A stretch of DNA of 64,000 nt, taken from positions 1,054,001 through 1,118,000 of the forward strand of contig NZ_FNAJ01000001.1 in the NCBI RefSeq assembly GCF_900101905.1. Reading direction: 5' to 3'. The number at the start of each line of letters is the position of its first letter. The first letter of the stretch is position 1. The position numbers and the translations under genes are program-made. Origin of the DNA: Myxococcus virescens (GTDB lineage: Bacteria; Myxococcota; Myxococcia; Myxococcales; Myxococcaceae). Under the pieces are notes generated by a model, which was not told the DNA's origin, made no database searches, and was given only the letters and a program-made list of their open reading frames with translations. Positions 36,914 through 45,126 of this stretch are shown here, in pieces.

Positions 36914-37686
36914 GCGGGACCTCCCATGAAGTACTCGGACATGACGGGCGTCATCATTCGCATGGCCGCGTTGACCTGGATGGGGAACACGAAGTGTCCC
37001 TGGTCGCTCCAGCGCACCATGCGCGTGCCCAAATCACCGCCGGGCCAGCCGTCGCGCCCCAGCGTGGCGCTCGTCTCGCCCCACCACGCGGAGCGGCGCT
37101 GCACTGGCATCAGCGGGTTGGCCGCCGTGTAGCGCCGGAGCCGGAAGTGGGCCAGCAGCATGCGGCTCATCACCCAGTTCGCGAAGGGGACGCGCATGTA
37201 GTACCAGGCCACCATGCGTATCTCCAACGTGCGGGCCCGCAGCGCCGCCGCGTTGTCCGTGGGCTGATCAAAGAGCAGGTCCTCGCCCCCCGTCAGCTCC
37301 TGCGCCCAGCCGGCATCCGGTGACTCCCGGACGATTTCAATCAACGGCTCGTTGAAGTCGCGCCCGTAGGAGTTGCGCACCCGGAATTGGTTGTGACGGC
37401 GGGGGGAAAAGGCCGCCGCCAGGGTTGCCGAGCTGTCCGTGCGCGCCACCGTGGGCAGCATGGTCACCAGCGCCGCGTGCATCATCGGCAGGCAGTTGCC
37501 GTGGTTGATGCTGCCCGCGCGCACCGCCCGGTATGCCGCCACCTGCGCCAGGATGCGGGCCTGGAGCATCATGAAGAGCTGCAGTGTCCCCAGGACAAGG
37601 AACACCACCAGCGGAAGGGTCAGCGCCGCTTCCACCGCGGCCTGTCCCGACTGACGTCGTGTGCGTGGGGTGCCTCGGTGGATCAT
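36892..37686 (-). CDS. TadE-like pseudopilin
   Basis: 264 residues. RRQSGQAAVEAALTLPLVVFLVLGTLQLFMMLQARI (10-45) shows the TadE entry motif and helix. GGAGG lies five bases before the ATG at 37686, so that start is preferred over an in-frame ATG at 37701 that would place the ribosome site inside the gene. It is first in the run of four coupled genes, preceded by a 161-bp AT-richer stretch (37687-37847) likely to hold the promoter. No -35/-10 pair I trust was found there. Confidence 0.75.
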   Translation of the reverse strand: MIHRGTPRTRRQSGQAAVEAALTLPLVVFLVLGTLQLFMMLQARILAQVAAYRAVRAGSINHGNCLPMMHAALVTMLPTVARTDSSATLAAAFSPRRHNQFRVRNSYGRDFNEPLIEIVRESPDAGWAQELTGGEDLLFDQPTDNAAALRARTLEIRMVAWYYMRVPFANWVMSRMLLAHFRLRRYTAANPLMPVQRRSAWWGETSATLGRDGWPGGDLGTRMVRWSDQGHFVFPIQVNAAMRMMTPVMSEYFMGGPACNLHGS

Positions 37687-37847
37687 ACGAGCCTCCACCA
37701 TCCTATTTCTCGTTGATTGAGGAATCGGTCAAATGGCCCGGCGTCCTGAAGACGCGCGATTTCACTAGGAGAACAAAATCAGCAATTCTTGAAGTCCCAG
37801 CAAATACGACATGGCGCGTCAACAAGCGGACATTGGGCGGGGCGCCT

Positions 37848-40800
37848 TCAGCGGTTGAGGACGAAGCCGCAGGCGGAGTCGAGCACCACCTTGGCACCCG
37901 CCAGCGCGTCCAGCAGCCGGGCGTAGTGGGTGCGCTCCGCGTCCAGTTGCGCCTCCACGGCCTCGGTGGAGAGGCCCTGGTGCCCCAGGGACAGGCGCAG
38001 GCGGGCCACGGCGGCGTCGCGCTCGGCTTCAATGGCCTTGCGCGCCCGGGTGGCCAGCTTCGCCAGCTCCGCCTCGGCGGCCTTCTGGCCCACGGGCACC
38101 GCCGCGTCCACGAAGTCCGCGAAGCCGGGGAAGGCAAGCGACACCTCGTCGCCCTTGAGTGACTTCCCTTCCTTCTCCAGCGCGGGCAGCAGCGTGGGGT
38201 CGGACTTGGGCTTGCCGCCCGCCTCCACCACCGCGACGTGCACCAACGTGCGCTCCAGGAAGCGCGCCAGCTGGCGGCTGGGCACGCGGGCTCCCGGGGA
38301 CGTGTCCTCCGGCTCCGGCAACTGGACGTGGAAGAGCAGCTCCACGCCGCGTCCCTTCTGGGGTCCACGCCGCTCGATGAAGCGGAAGGCGCTGCGCCCG
38401 TAGGGGCCGTCACGCAGGAAGCCGAAGAGCGCCTCCACCAGCGGGTGGCCGGTGGCGAAGTACTCCAGCTCCTCCGCCTCCACCGCGGTGTCGCGCCAGA
38501 AGGTGCCCAGCTGCGTGCGGTCCTCCATCACGTCGATGCCCGGCAGTCCGTCCACCTTCAGCGCGTGGCCGAACTGGAAGGCCACCTGGAAGGCCTCCAC
38601 CTGCTCGTCGGTGTCCACGCCGATGCCCACCCGGCGCGCCAGCTCCGTCACCGTCTCCTCCAGCCGCTCGTCCAGGTCGCGCGCGATGCCCCACAGGCCA
38701 TCCTCCACGCCGGACGCCTCCGCCTCGCCGTCCTCGTCCTCCTCGTCGGCCTCGATGCCCATGCGCTCCTGGGCACGCTTCACCAGGCGCTCCACCGCGG
38801 GCCGGTCGAAGCTGCGCACGTCCAGCAGCGGGTCATACGCGCGCTTCACCTGCGCGCGCGCCGCCTCCACTCGGGCCTTCAGCTCCTGCGCGTAGGCCAT
38901 GCGGGCCTCGCGCGGCATCAGCGCCAGCTCGGCCAGCCGCGCCTCCACCTCTTCCAGCACCGCGTCCAGGCCGCCCACCGTCTCGCCGAAGACGCCCACC
39001 GCGTCCGCCAGCAGCATCAGCACGTCGGAGGCCAGCGTGCCCGCCGGGTCGAAGACGTGAATCTCCACCGGGTGCGTCTGACCGATGCGGTCCAGGCGGC
39101 CAATGCGCTGCTCCACCGTGGCCGGGCTCCAGGGCAGGTCGTAGTGCACCAGGTGGTGCGCGAACTGGAAGTTGCGGCCCTCGCCGCCCACCTCCGTGCA
39201 CAGCAGCACCTTGGGCCCTTCCGGGTCGCGGAAGCGCGCCACCTGCCGGTCGCGCTCCACCAGGGGCAAGTCACCGTGGTAGCCCAGCGCCTCCACGCCC
39301 TCGCGGCCCAGCTCGGCCTGGAGCGCGTCCAGCGTGTCGCGGCTCTCCGTGAAGACGAGCACCTTCGCCCCAGGCTCCGACTTCCAGACGCCGCGCAGCA
39401 CGCCCAGGAAGGCGCCGAACTTCGCGTCGCGCGACGGCAGCCGCAGCGCGTCCGCATGCCCCTTGAACACGGGGTTGGCCCGCACCGCGCCCGCGAAGGC
39501 GGCGGGGCTGGACTCCAGCCGGCGCAGCACGTTGCCCAGCGGCGCGCCGCGCAGGCTGGCCCCGGCGAGCACCGCCAGCGCGGCGTCGCGGACCTTCAGC
39601 TCCTCGGCGGGCAGCGTCACCGGGTGGCGGTGCAGCCGGCGCGTGGAGAAGCCGCCCACCACCGCGCGGCGGTTGCGCACCAGCCGGTCGCTGAGGCTGT
39701 ACGTCTCCGACAGGTGTTGCAGCAGCGCGTCCCGGTCCTTCAGCGAGGACAGCTTCGCGTCCTCGGGGAAGCGCTTCGCCAGCGCCTGCACCGCGGCGGA
39801 CGGCTTGCCGCCCTCCATCAGCGCGCGCACCGCGGCGGACAGCTCCTCCTGACGCTTGAGGCGCTCCTCGAAGCCCGCGACGGAGGGCGCCGTGGCCGCG
39901 TCGATGAGGGTGAGCAGGCCGTGGTACTCCGCCGGGTCCAACTGCATGGGCGTGGCGGTGAGCAGCAACAGGCCCCACGTGTTCTTCGCCAGCACCTGCG
40001 CGGCCTCGAAGGCGCGCTCGCCCTTGAGGTGGTGCGCCTCGTCGATGATGACCAAATCCCAGAAGGCGTCCTCACCGGCCAGCGCGCGGCGGTGCTCCTC
40101 GCTGCGCTGAAGCAACTCCAGGCTGGTCACCACCAGGGGGAAGCGCGCCCAGGGGGACACCTCTGGCGCTTCCCTCAGGGACTGCGCATAGCGGTCCGAA
40201 TCCATCAGCGTGAAGAGCTGGTTGAACTTGTGGAACAGCTCCACCAGCCACTGCACGGTGAGGTGGCTGGGCGCCACCACCAGGCAGCGGCGCGCCAGTC
40301 CGGACAGGCGCAGCGCGCTGAACACCATGCCCGCCTCAATCGTCTTGCCCAGGCCCACCTCGTCCGCCAGCACGAAGCGAGGCCGGCTGGCGGACAACAC
40401 GCGCTGCACCACGCCCACTTGGTGCGGCTTCACCATGATGCGGCTGGCCAGCAGCGCGCCCAGCGCGTCGCAGCGGCGCTCGTCGTCCAGCACCAGCGCC
40501 TGCTTGCGCAGCGTGAAGGCCCGCGCCTCGCCCACGCGGCCCTCGCGCAGGGTGGACAGCAGGTCGGAGCGGGGCGGCAGCGCGCGCAGCGAGGACTCGG
40601 GGAGCTCGTCCTCCTCGTCGTTCTCCACGTAGCGCAGCACGTAGCGGCGCAGGCCGCGCGCCCCCGGCTCCTCGCGCACCACCAGCGCCAGGCGGCCCTT
40701 GTAGGTGATGACCGGCTCGCCTGGAGGCAGCGGGTACTGCACCAGGGCTCCGCCCTTGGTGGACACCAGCACCGGGGCGTCTTCCCGAGCGGGAAAGGCG

Positions 40801-40901
40801 ACGAGCGCCTTGGCGCCCTCCTCCTGCAGCGACAACAGATGCCCCACACCCCATTCGGGCTGTGGGAGGTAACGGACCTTCGAACCTTCGACGAGAGACA
40901 T
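37848..40901 (-). CDS. RapA/SNF2-type DEAD/H helicase
   Basis: 1017 residues. Helicase motif I DEVGLGKTIEAG starts at 180, DEAH is in VIIDEAHHLKGE near 305, motif III in LLLLTATPMQ, and the C-terminal half has LLCTEVGGEGRNFQFAHHLVHYDLPWSPATVEQRIGRLDRIGQ (motifs V and VI). This is the RapA layout, with an N-terminal domain at 1-110 and an acidic segment EADEEDEDGEAEASG near 725-740. It should remodel RNA polymerase or DNA-protein complexes. ATG 40901 is chosen; ATG 40916 is possible. It is divergent from the histidine kinase gene. Confidence 0.87.
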   Translation of the reverse strand: MSLVEGSKVRYLPQPEWGVGHLLSLQEEGAKALVAFPAREDAPVLVSTKGGALVQYPLPPGEPVITYKGRLALVVREEPGARGLRRYVLRYVENDEEDELPESSLRALPPRSDLLSTLREGRVGEARAFTLRKQALVLDDERRCDALGALLASRIMVKPHQVGVVQRVLSASRPRFVLADEVGLGKTIEAGMVFSALRLSGLARRCLVVAPSHLTVQWLVELFHKFNQLFTLMDSDRYAQSLREAPEVSPWARFPLVVTSLELLQRSEEHRRALAGEDAFWDLVIIDEAHHLKGERAFEAAQVLAKNTWGLLLLTATPMQLDPAEYHGLLTLIDAATAPSVAGFEERLKRQEELSAAVRALMEGGKPSAAVQALAKRFPEDAKLSSLKDRDALLQHLSETYSLSDRLVRNRRAVVGGFSTRRLHRHPVTLPAEELKVRDAALAVLAGASLRGAPLGNVLRRLESSPAAFAGAVRANPVFKGHADALRLPSRDAKFGAFLGVLRGVWKSEPGAKVLVFTESRDTLDALQAELGREGVEALGYHGDLPLVERDRQVARFRDPEGPKVLLCTEVGGEGRNFQFAHHLVHYDLPWSPATVEQRIGRLDRIGQTHPVEIHVFDPAGTLASDVLMLLADAVGVFGETVGGLDAVLEEVEARLAELALMPREARMAYAQELKARVEAARAQVKRAYDPLLDVRSFDRPAVERLVKRAQERMGIEADEEDEDGEAEASGVEDGLWGIARDLDERLEETVTELARRVGIGVDTDEQVEAFQVAFQFGHALKVDGLPGIDVMEDRTQLGTFWRDTAVEAEELEYFATGHPLVEALFGFLRDGPYGRSAFRFIERRGPQKGRGVELLFHVQLPEPEDTSPGARVPSRQLARFLERTLVHVAVVEAGGKPKSDPTLLPALEKEGKSLKGDEVSLAFPGFADFVDAAVPVGQKAAEAELAKLATRARKAIEAERDAAVARLRLSLGHQGLSTEAVEAQLDAERTHYARLLDALAGAKVVLDSACGFVLNR

Positions 40902-41021
40902 GGAGCGTCCGCTCATAACCCCCTGTCCGGGCGAAGGCCATTCCATGACGGCTTCCCGTGACGGCCTTTCGTTGGACGAAGCGCCCTCCGGAGGCCCGCA
41001 CCGCACCGCCCGAGCGCCCCT

Positions 41022-41037
41022 GGGGTGGACCCACCCC
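41022..41037. promoter_or_regulatory. Perfect inverted repeat in the divergent promoter region
   Basis: GGGGTGG-AC-CCACCCC lies in the 230-bp gap between the helicase and histidine-kinase starts. Its length, symmetry and place suit an operator shared by both genes. The rest of this gap shows nothing recognisable. Confidence 0.35.
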
Positions 41038-41131
41038 GTCCACCAGGACGATGTCTTCCAGCAGGCAGACTGGGTGATGCTTTCCTCACCGACGGCACGC
41101 CCGGAAGGGTGCCTTGGGGGGGAGTCACCAC

Positions 41132-42976
41132 ATGATGCGCCGTTGGACGTTCGCCCAGCGAGTGAGCGCCGGCCTGTCCGCCTGCCTGTTCGCCGGGTTG
41201 CTGCTGCTCGCGACGCTGCTGTCCGCCGTCTACGCGCAAGCCAGCATGCCCCCGGGCCACGGCGCCCTGCCCCAGGCCGTCCTGGCGGGGCTGCTGGGTC
41301 TGGCCTGCGTGGCGGCGCTGGGCTTCGTGCTCCACCGCGCGCTGGCGCCGCTGCATGCGCGCCACCAATGCAGCGAGCAGCACCTGCAGCTCCTCATGGA
41401 CGGAGTGACGGACTATGCGCTGTGCTTCCTGGACCGGCACGGCCGGGTGACGGCATGGAACGCGGGCGCCGAGCGCCTCACGGGCTGGTCCGAGGTGGAG
41501 CTCGCCGGACGCGACGCGGACCGCATCTACCCGGTGGACGAGGTGGCCGCGGGCGTGCCCCGCGCGCACCGTGAGCGGGCCGCGCGCGAGGGGCGCCTGC
41601 TGGCGGAGGGCTGGCGGGTGCGCCGCGATGGCAGCCGCTTCTGGGCGGAGACGCTGCTCACCGCGCTGTACGACGCGCACGGGCGGCTGCGCGGCTTCGT
41701 GAAGGTGACACGCGACATCACCGAGCGCCGCCGGATGGAGCGGGCCCAGGCGCTCTTCGCGGAAGCCGGCCGCGTGCTCCAGCCGCTGTCAGGCGCGCGC
41801 GAAGTGGGCGAGGCCCTCACCCGGCTGTGCGTGCCCGAGGTGGCCGACGCCTGCATCCTCTTCCTCCCCTCCGAGGACGGCAGGGTGCGTCCGCACGCGG
41901 TGGCCTGCGAGGACATCGCCGCCACCCACCGCATGTGGGAGCCGCTGCTGCGCTGTCCGGAGGATGGCGAGGTGGGCCCCTCCCGCGTGGTGCGCACGGG
42001 CCGCAGCGAGCTGCTCCCGGAGCTGGACGGCGCCCGTCTCCCGCCGGCGCTGGAAGGCAGCGCACACGGCGAGCTGCTGTGCGCGCTGGGCGTGACGTCC
42101 GCCCTCACGGTGCCGCTGGCGGTGGGCTCCCGCGTGCTGGGCGCGCTGTGCCTGCTGTCCACCGGCACGCACCGCCGCTTCGGCGAGGTGGACCGGGCCT
42201 TCATGGAGGAGCTGGCCGCGCGCGCCGCGCTCGCGCTCGACAACGCCCGGCTGCTGGCACAGGCGCAGGACGCGCTGGAGCTCATCGGCATCGCCGCGCA
42301 TGACCTGGGCAACCCACTCAGCTCGCTCCAGCTGCGGCTGCGGCGCCTGTCCATGCAGAGCGCCGGCACCTCCGACACGCGGCTGCGAGAAGGTCTGGCC
42401 GGAGCCGAGGGCGAAACGCGGCGCCTGGGCCGGCTGGTGCACAACCTCCTGGACCTGTCCCGCCTGTCAGCGGGCCGCATGGTGCTGGACACGGAGCCGC
42501 TGGACCTGGCGCACCTGGTGCGCGAGGTGGTGGAGCGCCACCGCGACCAGGCCAGCGCCGCGGGCTGCGCCCTCAGCATCCACGTGGAGGAAGGCGCCAC
42601 CGGCCAGTGGGACCGGCAGCGCCTGGACCGCGTCGTCACCAACCTGCTGAGCAACGCCCTCAAGTTCGGCCGCGGCCACCCCGTGGAGCTGCGCGTCCAG
42701 GCCGACACCCGCTGCGTCCGCCTGGCCATCCGGGACGGCGGCATCGGCATTGGCGTGGAAGCACAGCAGCGCCTGTTCCGCCGATTCCAGCGCGTCCATG
42801 CCGACGGGCAGCACCCCGGCACCGGCTTGGGGCTCTACATCGTCCGCCAGCTCGTCGAGGCCCACGGGGGCACCATCCACGTCCAGAGTCGAACCGGGGA
42901 AGGCTCGGAATTCACAATTGAGCTTCCCCGCAGGACAAACAAGGAATCCTGCTCAGTGAATGAAGTGCAGGTATGA
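41132..42976 (+). CDS. PAS-GAF sensor histidine kinase
   Basis: 614 residues. Two N-terminal membrane helices (16-45 and about 53-75) are followed by PAS (about 90-215, AWNAGAERLTGWSEVELAGRD), GAF (about 230-380), HisKA with AAHDLGNPLSSL (phospho-His in HD-x-x-N-P) and HATPase (LLSNALKFG, DGGIGIG, GTGLGLYIVRQL). It has all kinase motifs and should be active. A G-rich tract (GGGGGGGAG) precedes the ATG at 41132. No response regulator gene is adjacent, so it is an orphan kinase. Confidence 0.92.
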   Translation: MMRRWTFAQRVSAGLSACLFAGLLLLATLLSAVYAQASMPPGHGALPQAVLAGLLGLACVAALGFVLHRALAPLHARHQCSEQHLQLLMDGVTDYALCFLDRHGRVTAWNAGAERLTGWSEVELAGRDADRIYPVDEVAAGVPRAHRERAAREGRLLAEGWRVRRDGSRFWAETLLTALYDAHGRLRGFVKVTRDITERRRMERAQALFAEAGRVLQPLSGAREVGEALTRLCVPEVADACILFLPSEDGRVRPHAVACEDIAATHRMWEPLLRCPEDGEVGPSRVVRTGRSELLPELDGARLPPALEGSAHGELLCALGVTSALTVPLAVGSRVLGALCLLSTGTHRRFGEVDRAFMEELAARAALALDNARLLAQAQDALELIGIAAHDLGNPLSSLQLRLRRLSMQSAGTSDTRLREGLAGAEGETRRLGRLVHNLLDLSRLSAGRMVLDTEPLDLAHLVREVVERHRDQASAAGCALSIHVEEGATGQWDRQRLDRVVTNLLSNALKFGRGHPVELRVQADTRCVRLAIRDGGIGIGVEAQQRLFRRFQRVHADGQHPGTGLGLYIVRQLVEAHGGTIHVQSRTGEGSEFTIELPRRTNKESCSVNEVQV

Positions 42977-42990
42977 CCCTGTGGGTGAGG

Positions 42991-43010
42991 CAGCCCTGCG
43001 GGGCAGGCTT
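42991..43010 (+). terminator. Weak hairpin after the PAS-GAF kinase gene
   Basis: AGCC(C)TGC pairs with GCAGGCT around a G-rich loop and is followed by TTTC. It lies 16 bp past the kinase stop. The stem has one bulge, so this is tentative. Confidence 0.35.
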
Positions 43011-43065
43011 TCATCTCCTTGAAAACACAGCAGGTTTGACTCCAGGCGGATTGTTTTCCCAGAAG

Positions 43066-43093
43066 TTGAACAAATCTGTTCGTTGCAGATAAT
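43066..43093 (+). promoter_or_regulatory. Strong sigma-70-like promoter with an inverted repeat in its spacer
   Basis: TTGAAC (43066-43071) and GATAAT (43088-43093) are separated by 16 bp, the best promoter match seen in the window. The spacer holds GAACA-AATC-TGTTC (43068-43081), an inverted repeat that could be a repressor site. It should drive the cytochrome-FIST-kinase operon with a start near 43100 and a leader of about 140 nt. The site is not the GAAC-N4-GTTC LexA box, since the spacing is six. Confidence 0.6.
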
Positions 43094-43118
43094 CTTCGTA
43101 CGGCTAAAAAGACCCGAA

Positions 43119-43139
43119 CCGGGGAAACCCGGAAACGGG
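43119..43139 (+). ncRNA. Two mutually exclusive GAAA-tetraloop hairpins in the operon leader
   Basis: CCGGG-GAAA-CCCGG (43119-43132) and CCCG-GAAA-CGGG (43128-43139) share the middle CCCGG, so only one can form at a time. They lie about 20 nt after the predicted transcription start and 100 nt before the ATG. This looks like a switching leader, possibly a small riboswitch. I compared it with the GEMM (cyclic dinucleotide) riboswitch that precedes multiheme cytochrome genes in Geobacter; the conserved GCAAAGCC element is not visible, so that class is not claimed. Confidence 0.4.
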
Positions 43140-43240
43140 AGAGGCCCGGCCCACACCGCCCCACAGGCGACGGGTGACACGGCCCACTGGCCCCAGACGC
43201 CATGGCGGCGTCGGCTTTTACACGTACGAGGAGTTGCACC

Positions 43241-45097
43241 ATGGGTGGACTTGGAGCCCCCCGGGCCCTGCTCGCGTCGCTCGCAGGGCTGATGCTCGCC
43301 TGCGGCGGACAGGACACCCCGGACGCAGCCTCGCTGGACACGCAGGCGCCGGACACGGTCTCGCTGGAGACGCGCGCACTGGAGACGCGCGCGCTGGACA
43401 CGCGGTCCGCGGAGAAGGCGCTGCTGGACGCGGATCCCCAGTCGCTGCTTGGTGGCTGGCCCTGGCCTGGCAACAAGACGCCCGCGGTGGCGCTGGCGCT
43501 CGAGGTGAAGAACGGCGTGGGACAGCCGCTGCGCGTGCGCGAGGGCTCCACCTTCTTCATCAACCAGATTGATATCCGCACCTTCGTCACCTCCACCAAG
43601 GACGAGGGCCTGCGCAACCTCATCGCCCAGAGCGACTTCGGCGGCCTGGGCTGGTGGGGCGTGCGTCAGGTGGACCAGGAGTCCATCGGCGCCCCGGGGC
43701 CCTATACCCGCCGCCGCTTTTTCCGGAACGCGGCGTGGATGGACCTGCCCAGCCACTTCATCGTGGAGCCGGTGGACTCGCGCGGCCGGCTCACCGGCGT
43801 CCCCATCCTGCTCAACGCGGGCACCGAGCATCAGCGCCGTGCGGGCATGGATGACTTCTTCATCCGCCGCTTCCGCGGCATCCAGACGGCCTCCGGCTGC
43901 GCCACGCCCGACGACTGCTCGGCCTCCACCCAGTTCGAGGAAGAGGCCATCCTGGAGCTGCGCAACGCGTACGAGCACGCCCAGCGTCAGACGCTCACGC
44001 TGCGCTCCGACACCCGCACGCTGCGCCTGCGCTGGAGCCTGCGTCCGGCCGCGCCCTACGAAATCCCGGTGGAGCAGGTGCGCGACGCGCGCTACGCCTA
44101 CGGCTTCCGCATTGGCGTGGAGGCCCTCACCCCGCCTCGCCCGGACGGCACCTATGCCCCCGGCACGGAAATCAGCTTCCAGCTCACCCTGCGGGACGGT
44201 GCGGGCAACCGGCTCCACGAGAAGGGCTACCTGCCGCCCTACAACGAAGTGGCCCCCGACGGCACCGAATCCGGGCTGCAGTACTACCGGGCCTTCTTCG
44301 ACGCGACGACCACCTACTACCGGCGCAAGCACCGCGAGCGCATGCTGATGACGCAAATCATCGGGCCGGCGCAGAACATCCAGCCCATCCGCTCCATCGT
44401 CGCGCTGGAGGCGTTCCTGGACCCCGAAGTGGACGAGCAGGTGGTGGCCACGCCCGAGCGCGACGGCGTCTTCTCGCAGTTCGCCACCCTGCCCTTCGCC
44501 AACGTCCTCTTCGGCGGCGCCTTCATCGACCCGAACCTCTGGAACCAACCCAACACGGACACCTGGCAGTTCAAGCTGCCGGACAACGCGGCCCCCGGCA
44601 CCTACCTGGTGACGGTGAAGGGCCGCCGCGTGTACCTGGGCGAGGACCTCCCCGGGTCGACGACCCTTGAAATCCAGGTGGGGACCCCGCAGCGCACCCA
44701 GCCCAAGCACACCACCGGCCCCTGCACCTCCTGCCACAGCAAGGGCGGTGAGCTGGGCGTGGTGCTGCACGCCAACGACAACCGCGCCGCGTGCGCCGGG
44801 TGCCACGCCCCGCTCGCCTTCGAGCTGGAGGGCCCCATCTTCGTGCGCACCCACTTCATCCACTCGCGATCCAACCGCTTTGACGCACCGCTCCAACAGT
44901 GCTCGTCATGCCACCTGACGAAGGAGAGCATCCAGCGCACCAGCAAGGCCGCCTGCCTGTCCTGTCACAAGAGCTATCCTGACAGTCACGTGGCGCAATT
45001 CGGACCCATCGAGAGCATGTATGTGGGGGGCGGCGCTGAGTCTTTCCAGCAGTGCACCGGCGCCTGTCATACTCGGCATCCCGGAAGCGGCCTCTAA
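43241..45097 (+). CDS. Multiheme c-type cytochrome lipoprotein
   Basis: 618 residues. GAGGAG precedes the ATG at 43241; a lipobox (GLMLAC) anchors the protein. A threonine-rich repeat (LDTQAPDTVSLETRALETRA) follows. The long middle (80-480) is a soluble beta-rich region. The C-terminus carries four CxxCH heme motifs (C495, C518, C554, C572) and a fifth unusual CTGACH (C605-H610) with three residues between the cysteines. It should bind four or five hemes outside the inner membrane and carry electrons. It is first of a four-gene operon with FIST, hybrid kinase and regulator genes. Confidence 0.85.
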   Translation: MGGLGAPRALLASLAGLMLACGGQDTPDAASLDTQAPDTVSLETRALETRALDTRSAEKALLDADPQSLLGGWPWPGNKTPAVALALEVKNGVGQPLRVREGSTFFINQIDIRTFVTSTKDEGLRNLIAQSDFGGLGWWGVRQVDQESIGAPGPYTRRRFFRNAAWMDLPSHFIVEPVDSRGRLTGVPILLNAGTEHQRRAGMDDFFIRRFRGIQTASGCATPDDCSASTQFEEEAILELRNAYEHAQRQTLTLRSDTRTLRLRWSLRPAAPYEIPVEQVRDARYAYGFRIGVEALTPPRPDGTYAPGTEISFQLTLRDGAGNRLHEKGYLPPYNEVAPDGTESGLQYYRAFFDATTTYYRRKHRERMLMTQIIGPAQNIQPIRSIVALEAFLDPEVDEQVVATPERDGVFSQFATLPFANVLFGGAFIDPNLWNQPNTDTWQFKLPDNAAPGTYLVTVKGRRVYLGEDLPGSTTLEIQVGTPQRTQPKHTTGPCTSCHSKGGELGVVLHANDNRAACAGCHAPLAFELEGPIFVRTHFIHSRSNRFDAPLQQCSSCHLTKESIQRTSKAACLSCHKSYPDSHVAQFGPIESMYVGGGAESFQQCTGACHTRHPGSGL

Positions 45098-45126
45098 CCC
45101 CCGCTCCCGCACCTCGGAGTTCCTCC

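Noticed and set aside
37687..37847. Sigma-54 or sigma-70 promoter for the Tad-like genes
   Set aside because: GG...GC spacing is 12 rather than 10, and the TTGACG and TTGACC boxes have no acceptable -10 partner.
38238..40961. A plus-strand open frame of about 900 codons opposite the RapA-like gene
   Set aside because: Low-complexity His/Arg/Gln-rich translation, no ribosome site or motif; the helicase motifs on the other strand are complete.
43066..43081. LexA-type SOS box (GAAC...GTTC) in the cytochrome promoter
   Set aside because: The half-sites are six bases apart, not four, and the gene context is not DNA repair.
43100..43240. Cyclic-dinucleotide (GEMM) riboswitch before the cytochrome gene
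   Set aside because: The tetraloop hairpin fits but the conserved GCAAAGCC element and 3' receptor could not be found.
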